From Acidiphilium sp. (lineage in GTDB: Bacteria; Pseudomonadota; Alphaproteobacteria; Acetobacterales; Acetobacteraceae), in the NCBI GenBank assembly GCA_028688905.1, contig JAQTXH010000001.1, forward strand, positions 606,156 to 670,155: a DNA stretch of 64,000 bases, read 5' to 3'. Of the stretch, positions 12,177-21,253 are shown in pieces. A program made the translations under genes and the position numbers. The notes beneath the pieces were generated by a model that was not told the DNA's origin, made no database searches, and saw nothing but the letters and a program-made list of their open reading frames with translations. The stretch's first letter is position 1, and each line of letters opens with the position of its first letter.

Positions 12177-12204
12177 GAAAGGGAGGCTTCGGCCTCCCTT
12201 TTTT
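12177..12204 (+). terminator. Rho-independent terminator
   Basis: AAAGGGAGGCttcgGCCTCCCTTTTTT directly after the lipoprotein gene; also between convergent genes. Confidence 0.88.
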
Positions 12205-12209
12205 ATGGT

Positions 12210-12632
12210 TCAGCCGACGATTTCGATCCCGGAGAAAAAGAACGAAATCTCCTGGGCGGCGGTGTCGGTGGCATCCGAGCCATGCACTGAATTGGCCTCG
12301 ATATCTTCAGCGAATTCGGCGCGGATGGTGCCGGGTGCAGCCTTTTTCGGGTCGGTGGCACCCATGATGTCGCGATTTTTGGTGACGGCGGCCTCACCTT
12401 CGAGCACCTGGGCGACCACCGGGCCGGACGTCATGAAGGCAACCAGACCGGCGAAGAACGGGCGCGCTTTATGGACGCCGTAGAAGGCTTCGGCCTGGGC
12501 GATGGTGAGGTGAATGCGCTTCTGGGCGACGATGCGCAGCCCCGCCGCCTCGAACTTGGCGTTGATTTTGCCGGTCAGATTGCGGCGGGTCGCGTCGGGC
12601 TTGATGATCGACAGGGTACGTTCAATGGCCAT
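12210..12632 (-). CDS. ndk: nucleoside diphosphate kinase
   Basis: [50 protein letters not shown]; start at 12632, not ORF start. Confidence 0.96.
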   Translation of the reverse strand: MAIERTLSIIKPDATRRNLTGKINAKFEAAGLRIVAQKRIHLTIAQAEAFYGVHKARPFFAGLVAFMTSGPVVAQVLEGEAAVTKNRDIMGATDPKKAAPGTIRAEFAEDIEANSVHGSDATDTAAQEISFFFSGIEIVG

Positions 12633-12726
12633 AACTGGGTCTCTCTTGTGATTAACTGGGTTGCGCGGGGCCATACAGGCCCGATCCAGGGTGGGCAAGC
12701 CCCGCGCTGTGCGATAGCAAGCACCC

Positions 12727-14595
12727 ATGAGCCTCCTTCGCATCGAAAACCTCTCGTTCAGCATTGCCGGACGCGCGTTGCTGGAAAACGCCGCCCTGGT
12801 GGTCGATCCTGGTCGCAAGATCGGGTTGATCGGGCGCAATGGTGCGGGTAAATCGACCCTGCTGAAACTGATCATCGGTACTCATACGCTCGATGGCGGC
12901 ACGATACGTCTGGCCAACCGGGCGCGGTTGGGGTCGGTGGCGCAGGAAGCGCCGGCAGGTTCGGTGACGCCGATCGAGGTGGTGCTGGCGGCCGATGTCG
13001 AGCGGGCGTCGTTGCTGGCCGAGGCGGAGCACGCGGCACCGGAACGGTTGGGCGAAATTCATGACCGGTTGATCACGATCGATGCCGATTCGGCGACGGC
13101 GCGGGCGGGAGCGATCCTGGCCGGGCTGGGGTTCGACGACGCCGCGCAGAACCGGCCGATGTCGAGTTTTTCCGGCGGTTGGCGGATGCGCGTGGCACTG
13201 GCGGCGGCGCTGTTTGCGGCACCAGACCTGTTGCTGCTCGATGAACCCACTAACCACTTGGACCTGGAAGCGACACTGTGGTTGGAAACCTGGCTGGCGC
13301 GGTTCACCGGAGCGGTGCTGATGGTCTCGCATGACCGCGATTTGCTCGATCGGGCAGTGGATTCCATCGCGCATCTCGATCGCGGGAAAATTACCCTCAC
13401 ACCGGGCGGTTTTGCCGAATTCGTCCGCATCCGCACCGAGCGCGCCGAGCAGCAGAACCGGGCGGCGGCGCGGATTGCGGTGCAGCGGGCGCATATGCAG
13501 AGCTATGTGGACCGGTTCCGCGCGACCGCGAGCAAGGCGCGGCAGGCGCAGTCGCGGTTGAAGGCGCTGGCGCGGATGCCGATGATCGATACGATTGTCG
13601 AAGATCATCCGACCAAGTTTTCGTTTCCTGAGCCAAAAGAGCTGGCACCCCCGCTGTTATCGCTCGATCGGGTAACCCTGGGGTATGATGGCCGCGCGGT
13701 GCTGAGCGGGGTGTCATTACGGATCGACATGGAAGACCGGGTGGCACTCCTGGGAGCGAACGGTAACGGCAAATCCACCCTGGCGAAGGCGCTGGCAGGG
13801 CGATTGGACCCGATGGCGGGGACCAGTTTTCGCACCCGTGGCATTACCGTGGGATATTTCGCGCAGCACCAGGAAGATGATTTGCACCTCGATGACACGC
13901 CGCTGCTGCATCTCGCGCGGGTGTTGCCGAACGCGACTGTTACTCAGTTGCGCGCCCAAGCGGCGCGGTTCGGGCTGGATGCAGCACGGGTGGAAACCAA
14001 GGTGGGGCAGTTGTCGGGTGGCGAAAAAGCCCGGCTGCTGCTGGCGCTGGCGACGCGCGATGCGCCGCAGGTTCTGATCCTCGATGAGCCGACCAACCAT
14101 TTGGACATCGACGCCCGCGAAGCCCTGGTGCGGGCGCTGACCGATTTTCCCGGTGCGGTTATTCTGGTGACGCATGATACGCATCTGCTCGATCTGGTGG
14201 CGGATCGGCTGTTGCTGGTCGCGGACGGGCAGGTTGTGGCTTACGATGACGATCTGGAAGCGTATCGGCGGCTGATCACCCAAAAATCGGCGGGTTCGGC
14301 GCAGGATCGGAAATCGGCACCGGCGACCAAGGAAGATCGTAAAGCCCGGGCCGACGCGCGCGAGGCATCCGCCCCGCTGCGCCGCGCGGCGCGGGATGCC
14401 GAAAAGAAAATCAAGGCACTGGAAGCCGAGCGCCGCAAGCTCGAAGCGAAGCTGGCCGATGCGGCATTCTACGCGGCGGCAAAATCCGACGAGATCACGG
14501 CAATCAATCAGCGGCTTGGCGTGATCGGCGGCGAGGTTGGCGCGGCCGAGGCGGTTTGGCTGGAGGCCGAGGCTGCGCTGGAGATGGCGCAGTGA
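12727..14595 (+). CDS. ABC-F family ATP-binding protein (Uup/EttA-like)
   Basis: Two ABC domains ([18 protein letters not shown]), two [17 protein letters not shown] signatures, no TM segments, coiled-coil C-terminus. Confidence 0.94.
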   Translation: MSLLRIENLSFSIAGRALLENAALVVDPGRKIGLIGRNGAGKSTLLKLIIGTHTLDGGTIRLANRARLGSVAQEAPAGSVTPIEVVLAADVERASLLAEAEHAAPERLGEIHDRLITIDADSATARAGAILAGLGFDDAAQNRPMSSFSGGWRMRVALAAALFAAPDLLLLDEPTNHLDLEATLWLETWLARFTGAVLMVSHDRDLLDRAVDSIAHLDRGKITLTPGGFAEFVRIRTERAEQQNRAAARIAVQRAHMQSYVDRFRATASKARQAQSRLKALARMPMIDTIVEDHPTKFSFPEPKELAPPLLSLDRVTLGYDGRAVLSGVSLRIDMEDRVALLGANGNGKSTLAKALAGRLDPMAGTSFRTRGITVGYFAQHQEDDLHLDDTPLLHLARVLPNATVTQLRAQAARFGLDAARVETKVGQLSGGEKARLLLALATRDAPQVLILDEPTNHLDIDAREALVRALTDFPGAVILVTHDTHLLDLVADRLLLVADGQVVAYDDDLEAYRRLITQKSAGSAQDRKSAPATKEDRKARADAREASAPLRRAARDAEKKIKALEAERRKLEAKLADAAFYAAAKSDEITAINQRLGVIGGEVGAAEAVWLEAEAALEMAQ

Positions 14596-14627
14596 TTAAC
14601 CGGGTAGGTTGAAACCCACCCGGTTAA
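14596..14627. terminator. bidirectional terminator between convergent genes
   Basis: TTAACCGGGT-aggttgaaaccc-ACCCGGTTAA perfect 10-bp outer stem. Confidence 0.75.
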
Positions 14628-14642
14628 TTATTAACCGATCGA

Positions 14643-15884
14643 TCAGAACAACACGCCGCCTTCGAGCAGGAAGTCGGCTTGGTTGCGGCTGCCACCGTCG
14701 TTGCCGTAGCCCGTGTGTGTGCCATAGTCGTTGCTGAATTTGGTCAAATGCAACAAGCCGACGTCGGCGCGCACAAACAGGTTTTTGCTCTGCCAGGTCG
14801 GGGACACCGAGACGCCGATACCCTGAGCGCCAGGCTGGACGAACCAGTAGTCCGGGCCGTTGCTGGAGAAGTATTCACCCCAGGCACCAATCGAGTAGGG
14901 CGATTTGCCGATGCTATAGTCGGCGAACAAGGCCGCGCCGAAGTTGCTTGAGAACTTGTTAAGCCCGACCTCATGGTCGACCTTGGCGTAGACATACTGG
15001 ACCTCGGGGACAAGGTTCAAATTGCCCATCGTGTAGCTATAGTAGGCCCCCACCATTGTTGAGTTGACGTAGTTCGCGCCGTAGCTGGCGACCGTCATGT
15101 GGCTGTATGGGCTGCCAGAGGATAAGCCCCCGATAGGACCTGCCGAGCCATAAATATTTGCGTTCAACCCGGTGCGGCTGACGTTGGTCGCGCCGAACAC
15201 GCTCAGCACGTTGTTGGTGTTGATCGTGTAGGTCGCCAGCCCCTGGAAGAAGTTCCACACGCCGGTATCGAACCCGTCACCGAATTCGATGGTTCCGGAA
15301 ACGGGACCATAAGTATACGTGGCGCTGACACCGCGGCTTTGCGAGTTTTCGACGTAATATAGTTCGGACGACAGGGGGTTGGAGTTTGCCCAGTCGATCC
15401 CGCCTTCGTAGCCTTCAATCGAATTGAGCATGCCGGCAGAAATCGTCAGGTTCGAGGTCGGTGCCAGGGTCAGAAAGCCGGCATAGAGCGGACCAGTCGA
15501 GAAATTCTGGACCGACGGGCGCGGCGGCGCATAGCCAAGAATTATGGGATTGCTCGACCCCACCTCGATAGTGAACTGCACCAGTCCGGTCGTTTTCTGC
15601 ATTTCGACCATGCCGTTGAGGAAGGCGAAACCGGTGGCCTTGCTGGTGCCAAGCAGTCCCTGGTTCGCCGCGTTACCGGTACCGGACAGACCATAAAAAT
15701 AACCGTCGGCACCGCCGGAGAGTTGCAGCGGACCGAGCGGGCCACCGTCGATCTGGACATTTGTCGGGCCATTGAAGGCTTGGGCCGATTGCAACGCGAC
15801 CAACGACACCGCAGCCCCGAGGGCTACCGATAAGAGCTTCACGCGATTCACCTTTTTGTTCTCCACAGACTTTACCAAAGCCAT
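14643..15884 (-). CDS. outer-membrane beta-barrel porin-like protein
   Basis: Signal peptide (AAVSLVALQSAQAF), aromatic/Gly-rich alternating strands, terminal Phe (LLEGGVLF). Confidence 0.75.
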   Translation of the reverse strand: MALVKSVENKKVNRVKLLSVALGAAVSLVALQSAQAFNGPTNVQIDGGPLGPLQLSGGADGYFYGLSGTGNAANQGLLGTSKATGFAFLNGMVEMQKTTGLVQFTIEVGSSNPIILGYAPPRPSVQNFSTGPLYAGFLTLAPTSNLTISAGMLNSIEGYEGGIDWANSNPLSSELYYVENSQSRGVSATYTYGPVSGTIEFGDGFDTGVWNFFQGLATYTINTNNVLSVFGATNVSRTGLNANIYGSAGPIGGLSSGSPYSHMTVASYGANYVNSTMVGAYYSYTMGNLNLVPEVQYVYAKVDHEVGLNKFSSNFGAALFADYSIGKSPYSIGAWGEYFSSNGPDYWFVQPGAQGIGVSVSPTWQSKNLFVRADVGLLHLTKFSNDYGTHTGYGNDGGSRNQADFLLEGGVLF

Positions 15885-16078
15885 AATGCCTCCTTAATGT
15901 TCTTTTGTTGCGCAGATTGCATAATCTTTAATCGTCTTATGACGAAAATCTCGATTCCGCATTGCACAACAAGCGCGGTCAGCAAGCTACATGCCAACGC
16001 GCATTTGTGCATCATCTAGACGAGGTCAGGCTGCGAATTCAGCAAGACTGTTGCGAATATATTACAGGTTTAGAGCGT

Positions 16079-18841
16079 TCACTTCGGTTCTGCGAAGAAC
16101 GTCCCGATGGAAGCGATTGTTTCCGCGAGACCCACACGCTGAACGATGACGTCGGATGGAAACGCCGATTCCAGCCGCGAAGGGAAAGCCCGGTCGAGCA
16201 GGACGAACACGCCGCGATCGTTGGCCCGCCGGATCAGCCGGCCGAACCCCTGGCGCAGGCGCAGGCGGACGATGGCGTCGTCGTAGGATTTCGGGTCGCC
16301 ATCAGCCAGATAAGTGCGGCGAATTCGGTGTAGAATATCGGGTCGCGGCCAGGGGGTGCGCTCGAACACCACCAGCCGCAGGGCATTGCCCGGCACATCG
16401 ACGCCATCCCGCATGGCATCTGTGCCTAAAAGGCAGGCGTTTTGTTCCGCCCGGAAAATATCGACCAGGGTGGCGTTGTTCATGGCATCGACGTGCTGGG
16501 CGTAGAGCGGGATGTTTTCGGCCTCCAGGGCGGGGGCGATGCGCGATTGCACCGCGCGGAGGCGCGAGATCGCGGTGAACAGCCCGAGCGCGCCGCCGCC
16601 CGACGCCAGGAACAGGGCGCGGAATGCAGCCGCCAAACCGTCCATATTGTCGCGCGGCGAATCGCGGACCACGAAAATCCGGGTTTGGGCGGCATAGTTG
16701 AACGGCGAGGCGAAGCCGGCGCGGATCGGCGGGGTGGGCAGATGGCTGGCACCGCTGCGGGCTTCGGCCCCGCGCCAGCCGGCTTCGATATCGTCGCTGG
16801 TGGTGTCATCGCGCAAGGTCGCCGAGGTGATCAGCAAACCATGCGATGGGGCGGCGACGATTTCGGCGAAGGCCTCGGTCGGGTCGAGCAGATGCGAAAG
16901 TAGGGCGGCGTCGCGGCCGAGGCGGATGAACAGGATGGTGCGCGGCCGTTCGCCAGGGGCGGGTGGGGTGGGGGCGGTCGCCGTGAGCATCCGGCGCCAG
17001 GCGGATAATTTGTCGAGCGCGCGGCGTCGCAGGCTGCGGGCCATGGCTTCGATGCGCTGGCGATCGCGCTCCTCGATGGTCGCGGCCTCGGCGTCGAGTC
17101 TGGCCAGCAAGCGCTCGCGGATTGCCTTGAGCGGGGTTTCCAGCCGGGCGAGGGCACGTTCGAGCGTGGCGGCGGTTTCGGCCAGGGCGGGTTCGACCGG
17201 GTGGAGATCGACTTCGAAATCCAACGCCGATTCGCGCTCGCTGGACTTGGCGCGGGCGCGAGCCTGGGTGACCAGGGCGGCGAGGAAGGCTTCGGCGGGG
17301 CCGGTGCCGATGCTGTCAAGCTCGGTGACACCCGGTGCGCCGAGTCGGGCGAAGAAAGCCGAACCGGGCAAGACGCGGGCGGCGATCAGGGCGGCATCAA
17401 GCGGGGCGGCCAGGGTTTCGTCGGCTTCGACCAGATCGGCGATCCGCAGGGCGATGCCGCGCGCGCGCGACCTTCCGCCTTCGGCCCCGAGCAGCCAGCG
17501 GCGCAGTTCAGCCATTTCGATGCCGGAGAGTTCGGCGGAAAAGGCTGAATCGGCGGCGTCGAACAGATGATGCCCCTCGTCGAACACGTAGCGGGTCGGC
17601 ACGCTGCTATCGTCGAGACCGCCCCAGACCGCCTGGGCCATGACCAGGGCGTGGTTGGCGATGACAAGGTCAGCACCCCGGGCGCGGCGGATGACGTGCT
17701 CGATCGTGCAGCGTTTCCAGTGTGGGCAGGCACCGTGGATGCATTCGCCGCGCCGGTCGGCGATTTGCGGGAGCAAGGTATTGCCGAACAGTTCGGGGAA
17801 CCAGCCGGGCAGATCGCCGCCGGCGACGTCGTGATCGCTGGAAACCAATGCCCAGCGGGCGATCAAGCCTAACGCGATGAGGTTTGCGCTGCCGCTGTTC
17901 ACCGCATCTTCATAGTTGAGCAGGCATAGGTAGTTCTCGCGACCCTTGCGCAGCACGACGCGGTTGCGCCGTTTCGCCGGGTCGGGTTCGAGGCGGACGA
18001 GTTCCTGTTCGATCTGGCGTTGGAGGTGGCGGGTGTAGGTGGAAATCCACACAGCCCCCTGGTTGCGCTCAGCCCAGAGCGAGGCGGGGGCGAGGTAGCC
18101 GAGGGTTTTGCCGGTGCCGGTGCCGGCTTCGGCGAGGACGCAATGCGGCGCGCCCGCGGCGATGGCGGGGGCGAAGGCGGCGGTGGCGGCGGAGGCATAA
18201 TCAGATTGGGCGGGGCGTTGTTCGGCGCGGTCGCCCAACAGTTCGGCGAGGCGGGTGCGCGCGGCGTCGGGTGGCACCGGGAAGGCCGATGGCGGCGGGC
18301 GGGGGGCTTCATCCTCCCATTCCGGCAGGATCGACCACAGGCGGAGCGGGGCGCGGTCGGGCCGTGCGGCGGGGTCATCGAGGGCGGTGGCGACAGCTTT
18401 CCCCCATGGCCAGCCTGAGCCGCCCATCAAGGCGGCAAGACCGGCGGCGTGGCGGTTCATTTTCAAAGTTTTGCCCGCAGCAAGGCGGGCAAGCAGGGCG
18501 GCGGCGAGGTCGGGTAACATTGCGGCAGCCGCTTCGATCGTGTCGGGCGGTTCGATGTCGAGCGCACGGGCGAGGGCGGCTGGGGTTGGGGCGACGTTCT
18601 GGGCCGGCATGACGAAGGCGAACAATTCGAGCAGGTCGAGCGTGCGTAGCGCGCCACCGAGGCGCTTGAGCGTGGCGGGGGCATGGACGACGAAGGGCGG
18701 CGGCATGTCGCGCAGGGCGATGAGGGCGGCGTCGGTGCTGAGGATGCGGAGTTCGCCGTCGGTGGTGAGAATGGCGGCGCGGCCGTGGGCAGTGACCAGC
18801 GATGGCGCATCGGGGAGCCGCAATCGCGGTGGGGCGTTCAT
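16079..18841 (-). CDS. DinG-family ATP-dependent DNA helicase
   Basis: Walker A EAGTGTGKTLGYLAPA; C...CPHWKRC FeS-type cysteines; DEGHH; C-terminal helicase domain QGFGRLIRRANDRGVFVLLDRA. Confidence 0.92.
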   Translation of the reverse strand: MNAPPRLRLPDAPSLVTAHGRAAILTTDGELRILSTDAALIALRDMPPPFVVHAPATLKRLGGALRTLDLLELFAFVMPAQNVAPTPAALARALDIEPPDTIEAAAAMLPDLAAALLARLAAGKTLKMNRHAAGLAALMGGSGWPWGKAVATALDDPAARPDRAPLRLWSILPEWEDEAPRPPPSAFPVPPDAARTRLAELLGDRAEQRPAQSDYASAATAAFAPAIAAGAPHCVLAEAGTGTGKTLGYLAPASLWAERNQGAVWISTYTRHLQRQIEQELVRLEPDPAKRRNRVVLRKGRENYLCLLNYEDAVNSGSANLIALGLIARWALVSSDHDVAGGDLPGWFPELFGNTLLPQIADRRGECIHGACPHWKRCTIEHVIRRARGADLVIANHALVMAQAVWGGLDDSSVPTRYVFDEGHHLFDAADSAFSAELSGIEMAELRRWLLGAEGGRSRARGIALRIADLVEADETLAAPLDAALIAARVLPGSAFFARLGAPGVTELDSIGTGPAEAFLAALVTQARARAKSSERESALDFEVDLHPVEPALAETAATLERALARLETPLKAIRERLLARLDAEAATIEERDRQRIEAMARSLRRRALDKLSAWRRMLTATAPTPPAPGERPRTILFIRLGRDAALLSHLLDPTEAFAEIVAAPSHGLLITSATLRDDTTSDDIEAGWRGAEARSGASHLPTPPIRAGFASPFNYAAQTRIFVVRDSPRDNMDGLAAAFRALFLASGGGALGLFTAISRLRAVQSRIAPALEAENIPLYAQHVDAMNNATLVDIFRAEQNACLLGTDAMRDGVDVPGNALRLVVFERTPWPRPDILHRIRRTYLADGDPKSYDDAIVRLRLRQGFGRLIRRANDRGVFVLLDRAFPSRLESAFPSDVIVQRVGLAETIASIGTFFAEPK

Positions 18842-18892
18842 CGGCCAAGTCTAGCGGGGTGACAGGAGAAGACAAAGCGCCACCGCCGACGC

Positions 18893-19567
18893 TCAGGCGG
18901 CGGCAATATCATGGCGCAACTGGGTGACGACCGCTTCGAACATGGGGGTGGTCAGCCGGCCGGTGTTGGTGTTGAGCCGGGAGACGTGGAAACTGTCGGT
19001 CAGGGTAACGTCACCGGGAAGTTTGGTGGTAGTGCCGTGAGAAAATTTTGCGAAGCTGGTTTTCAGGCCAAACGCGCGGAGGGTTGCCTGATGGGCGATG
19101 CCGCCGAGGGCGAGGATCGCGCGCAGAGCGGGCATTTGGTCGATCTCCGACCGAAGAAACTGGTTGCAAGTGGCGATTTCGGCAGGGAGCGGCTTGTTTT
19201 CCGGCGGCACGCAGCGGACCGCATTGATAATGCGGCAGTCGTGCAAGGTCAGGCCGTCGTTGGGGCGTTCGTGATACTGGCCGGCCGCGAAACCAAATTT
19301 CAGCAAAGTTTCATAGAGGAGTTTGCCTGCGAAATCGCCGGTGAAGGGACGGCCGGTACGATTAGCACCACGTACGCCGGGGGCGAGTCCGACAATGAGC
19401 AGGCGTGCGCTGCGATCCCCGAAACACGGAACCGGTCCGTTATGCCACTCCGGGAACTTGTGCCGGTTTTCGGCGCGGAACGCGGCAAGGCGGGGGCAAA
19501 GCGCGCAATCGGGCGCGGGTGAAGCCACGGGTTGGTTATTCGACCTCGGCTTCGGAACGTGGGGCAC
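18893..19567 (-). CDS. uracil-DNA glycosylase, UdgB/type-5-like
   Basis: CALCPRLAAFR...LLIVGLAPGVRGANRTGRPFTGDFAGKLLY...NAVRCVPPENKP. Confidence 0.85.
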   Translation of the reverse strand: MPHVPKPRSNNQPVASPAPDCALCPRLAAFRAENRHKFPEWHNGPVPCFGDRSARLLIVGLAPGVRGANRTGRPFTGDFAGKLLYETLLKFGFAAGQYHERPNDGLTLHDCRIINAVRCVPPENKPLPAEIATCNQFLRSEIDQMPALRAILALGGIAHQATLRAFGLKTSFAKFSHGTTTKLPGDVTLTDSFHVSRLNTNTGRLTTPMFEAVVTQLRHDIAAA

Positions 19568-20114
19568 GTTGGCGCGATTCGGTCGCGCGGCGGGTAAAGT
19601 CGCCAGCGATGTCGGACAGATCGACGAACTGGTCGGCTTGGCGACGCAGCTCGTCCGCGATCATCGGTGGGGCGGTTTTAATGGTGGAGACAACAGTAAC
19701 CCGCACACCACGCCGCTGGGTCGCTTCGACCAGGCGGCGGAAATCGGAATCGCCCGAAAACAGAACCGCATGATCGATGTAGGGGGCCATTTCCAGCATA
19801 TCGATCGCCAATTCGATGTCCATATTGCCCTTCACTCGGCGACGGCCAGCACCATCGGTAAACTCCTTGGCCGGCTTGGTTACCAGTGTGTAGCCGTTAT
19901 AAGCGAGCCAGTCGGTGAGAGGTTTGAGCGGGGAATATTCTTCAGTATCGAGCAAAGCGGAATAATAATACGCGCGGATCAGGTTGACGCCGCCGAAAAA
20001 TTCAAGGAGACGTCGGTAGTCGACATCAAATCCCACAGCACGAGAAGCAGCGTAAAGATTAGCACCATCGATAAACAGCGCGGTCTTTTCATTGGGGAGC
20101 AAACGCATTGCCAT
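19536..20114 (-). CDS. NYN-domain (LabA/DUF88) protein
   Basis: TALFIDGANLYAASRAVGFDVDYRRLL...NMDIELAIDMLEMAPYIDHAVLFSGDSDFRRLVEATQRRGVRVTVV. Confidence 0.92.
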   Translation of the reverse strand: MAMRLLPNEKTALFIDGANLYAASRAVGFDVDYRRLLEFFGGVNLIRAYYYSALLDTEEYSPLKPLTDWLAYNGYTLVTKPAKEFTDGAGRRRVKGNMDIELAIDMLEMAPYIDHAVLFSGDSDFRRLVEATQRRGVRVTVVSTIKTAPPMIADELRRQADQFVDLSDIAGDFTRRATESRQRAPRSEAEVE

Positions 20115-20141
20115 GACCTTTCGAATCGCGATCGTCTCAAA

Positions 20142-20158
20142 ATATTCAAGTTGAATAT
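20142..20158. promoter_or_regulatory. perfect palindrome, candidate operator in the NYN/folK divergent promoter
   Basis: ATATTCAA-G-TTGAATAT in an AT-rich intergenic. Confidence 0.45.
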
Positions 20159-20214
20159 AGACGTAATATTTTCATATTTACGCGAAACCGTCACGGACGT
20201 ATAGGGCCGCGAGC

Positions 20215-20715
20215 ATGCTATTGATCGCTTTTGGTGCAAATTTACCAGGAAAAGGGGGCTGTAGTCCGCTCGATACCTGCTTACGAGCGCTCGGCAAACT
20301 ACAGGATCTACCGGATATGGCGTTTATTGCGGTTTCGCGGTGGTATCGCAGTAAGCCGTTTCCGCGCGACGATCGCCAGCCTGATTATTGTAACGGTGTG
20401 GCGAGGTTCGAGGGAACCCCAGATCCCGCCGGGCTGCTGGCGACACTGCATCGAATCGAGACGGAGTTTGGCCGGACCAGAACGGTTGCCAACGCGGCAC
20501 GGACGCTTGATCTCGACCTGATCGACATGAACGGCATGGTCCGTTTTGAGCCATCACCCGTTCTGCCGCATCCGCGAGCACATTTGCGGGCCTTCGTGCT
20601 GCGCCCGATCCTTGATATTGCGCCCGATTGGGTACATCCTGCAATGCAAGTACGGGGTGCCACGCTGATGGCGTCGCTACCGCAGAGTACCTCGATGCCC
20701 ATGGTATCATGGTAG
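20215..20715 (+). CDS. folK: 2-amino-4-hydroxy-6-hydroxymethyldihydropteridine pyrophosphokinase
   Basis: ALGKL...VSRWYRSKPF...DYCNGVARFEGT...LDLDLIDMNG...LPHPRAHLRAFVLRPILDIAP. Confidence 0.93.
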   Translation: MLLIAFGANLPGKGGCSPLDTCLRALGKLQDLPDMAFIAVSRWYRSKPFPRDDRQPDYCNGVARFEGTPDPAGLLATLHRIETEFGRTRTVANAARTLDLDLIDMNGMVRFEPSPVLPHPRAHLRAFVLRPILDIAPDWVHPAMQVRGATLMASLPQSTSMPMVSW

Positions 20716-20826
20716 GGGAGCGCGCGTAGGCTTGATTGGTTGCGCCGTCGCTTGTCGTCTGCTATTTTCGTACGTTGAAGTTTGGTAGCGCGCGGTGCTG
20801 CGCGCGGTGTTTTGGAGTGAGTTGGT

Positions 20827-21237
20827 ATGGCGCGCGTTACCGTCGAAGATTGCATTGAGCAGATTCCCAATCGATTCGAGTTGGTGTTGCTGGCAGCCCA
20901 GCGGGCGCGCAACCTGGCGCGGGGGGCGTCGATCACGATCGATCGCGACAATGATAAGAACCCGGTGGTTGCGCTGCGCGAAATCGCCGATGTGTCGGTC
21001 GATTTCGGCGGGTTGGAACAGGATTTGATCAAGTCGCTGTCGCGCGTCCCTGATCCCGAGCCGATCGATGAGGAAGTGCAGGATCTGATCCCGACCGATC
21101 AGAATATTTTCGGATTGCAGGATGTCTCCGCCGAGGAGGAAGCCGCCGCACTTGCTGCCGAGTCCGAGGAAATGACGTCCGAGGATATCGCGGCGGCGAT
21201 CGAAGCGGAACTAGGCGGCGGGCGTCCTCGCCGCTGA
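20827..21237 (+). CDS. rpoZ: RNA polymerase omega subunit
   Basis: [34 protein letters not shown]; upstream of RSH gene. Confidence 0.97.
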   Translation: MARVTVEDCIEQIPNRFELVLLAAQRARNLARGASITIDRDNDKNPVVALREIADVSVDFGGLEQDLIKSLSRVPDPEPIDEEVQDLIPTDQNIFGLQDVSAEEEAAALAAESEEMTSEDIAAAIEAELGGGRPRR

Positions 21238-21253
21238 ACCGAGACCGACGGCC

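Noticed and set aside
12652-13608. 318-aa minus-strand ORF opposite the ABC-F gene
   Set aside because: Arg/Gln/Pro/His-rich antisense artefact.
16069-16105. TTTAGAGCGTTCACTTCGGTTCTGCGAAGAACG at the DinG-family gene end as another TAGAGC repeat copy
   Set aside because: Only the TTTAGAGC word matches; the rest is coding sequence with a chance hairpin.
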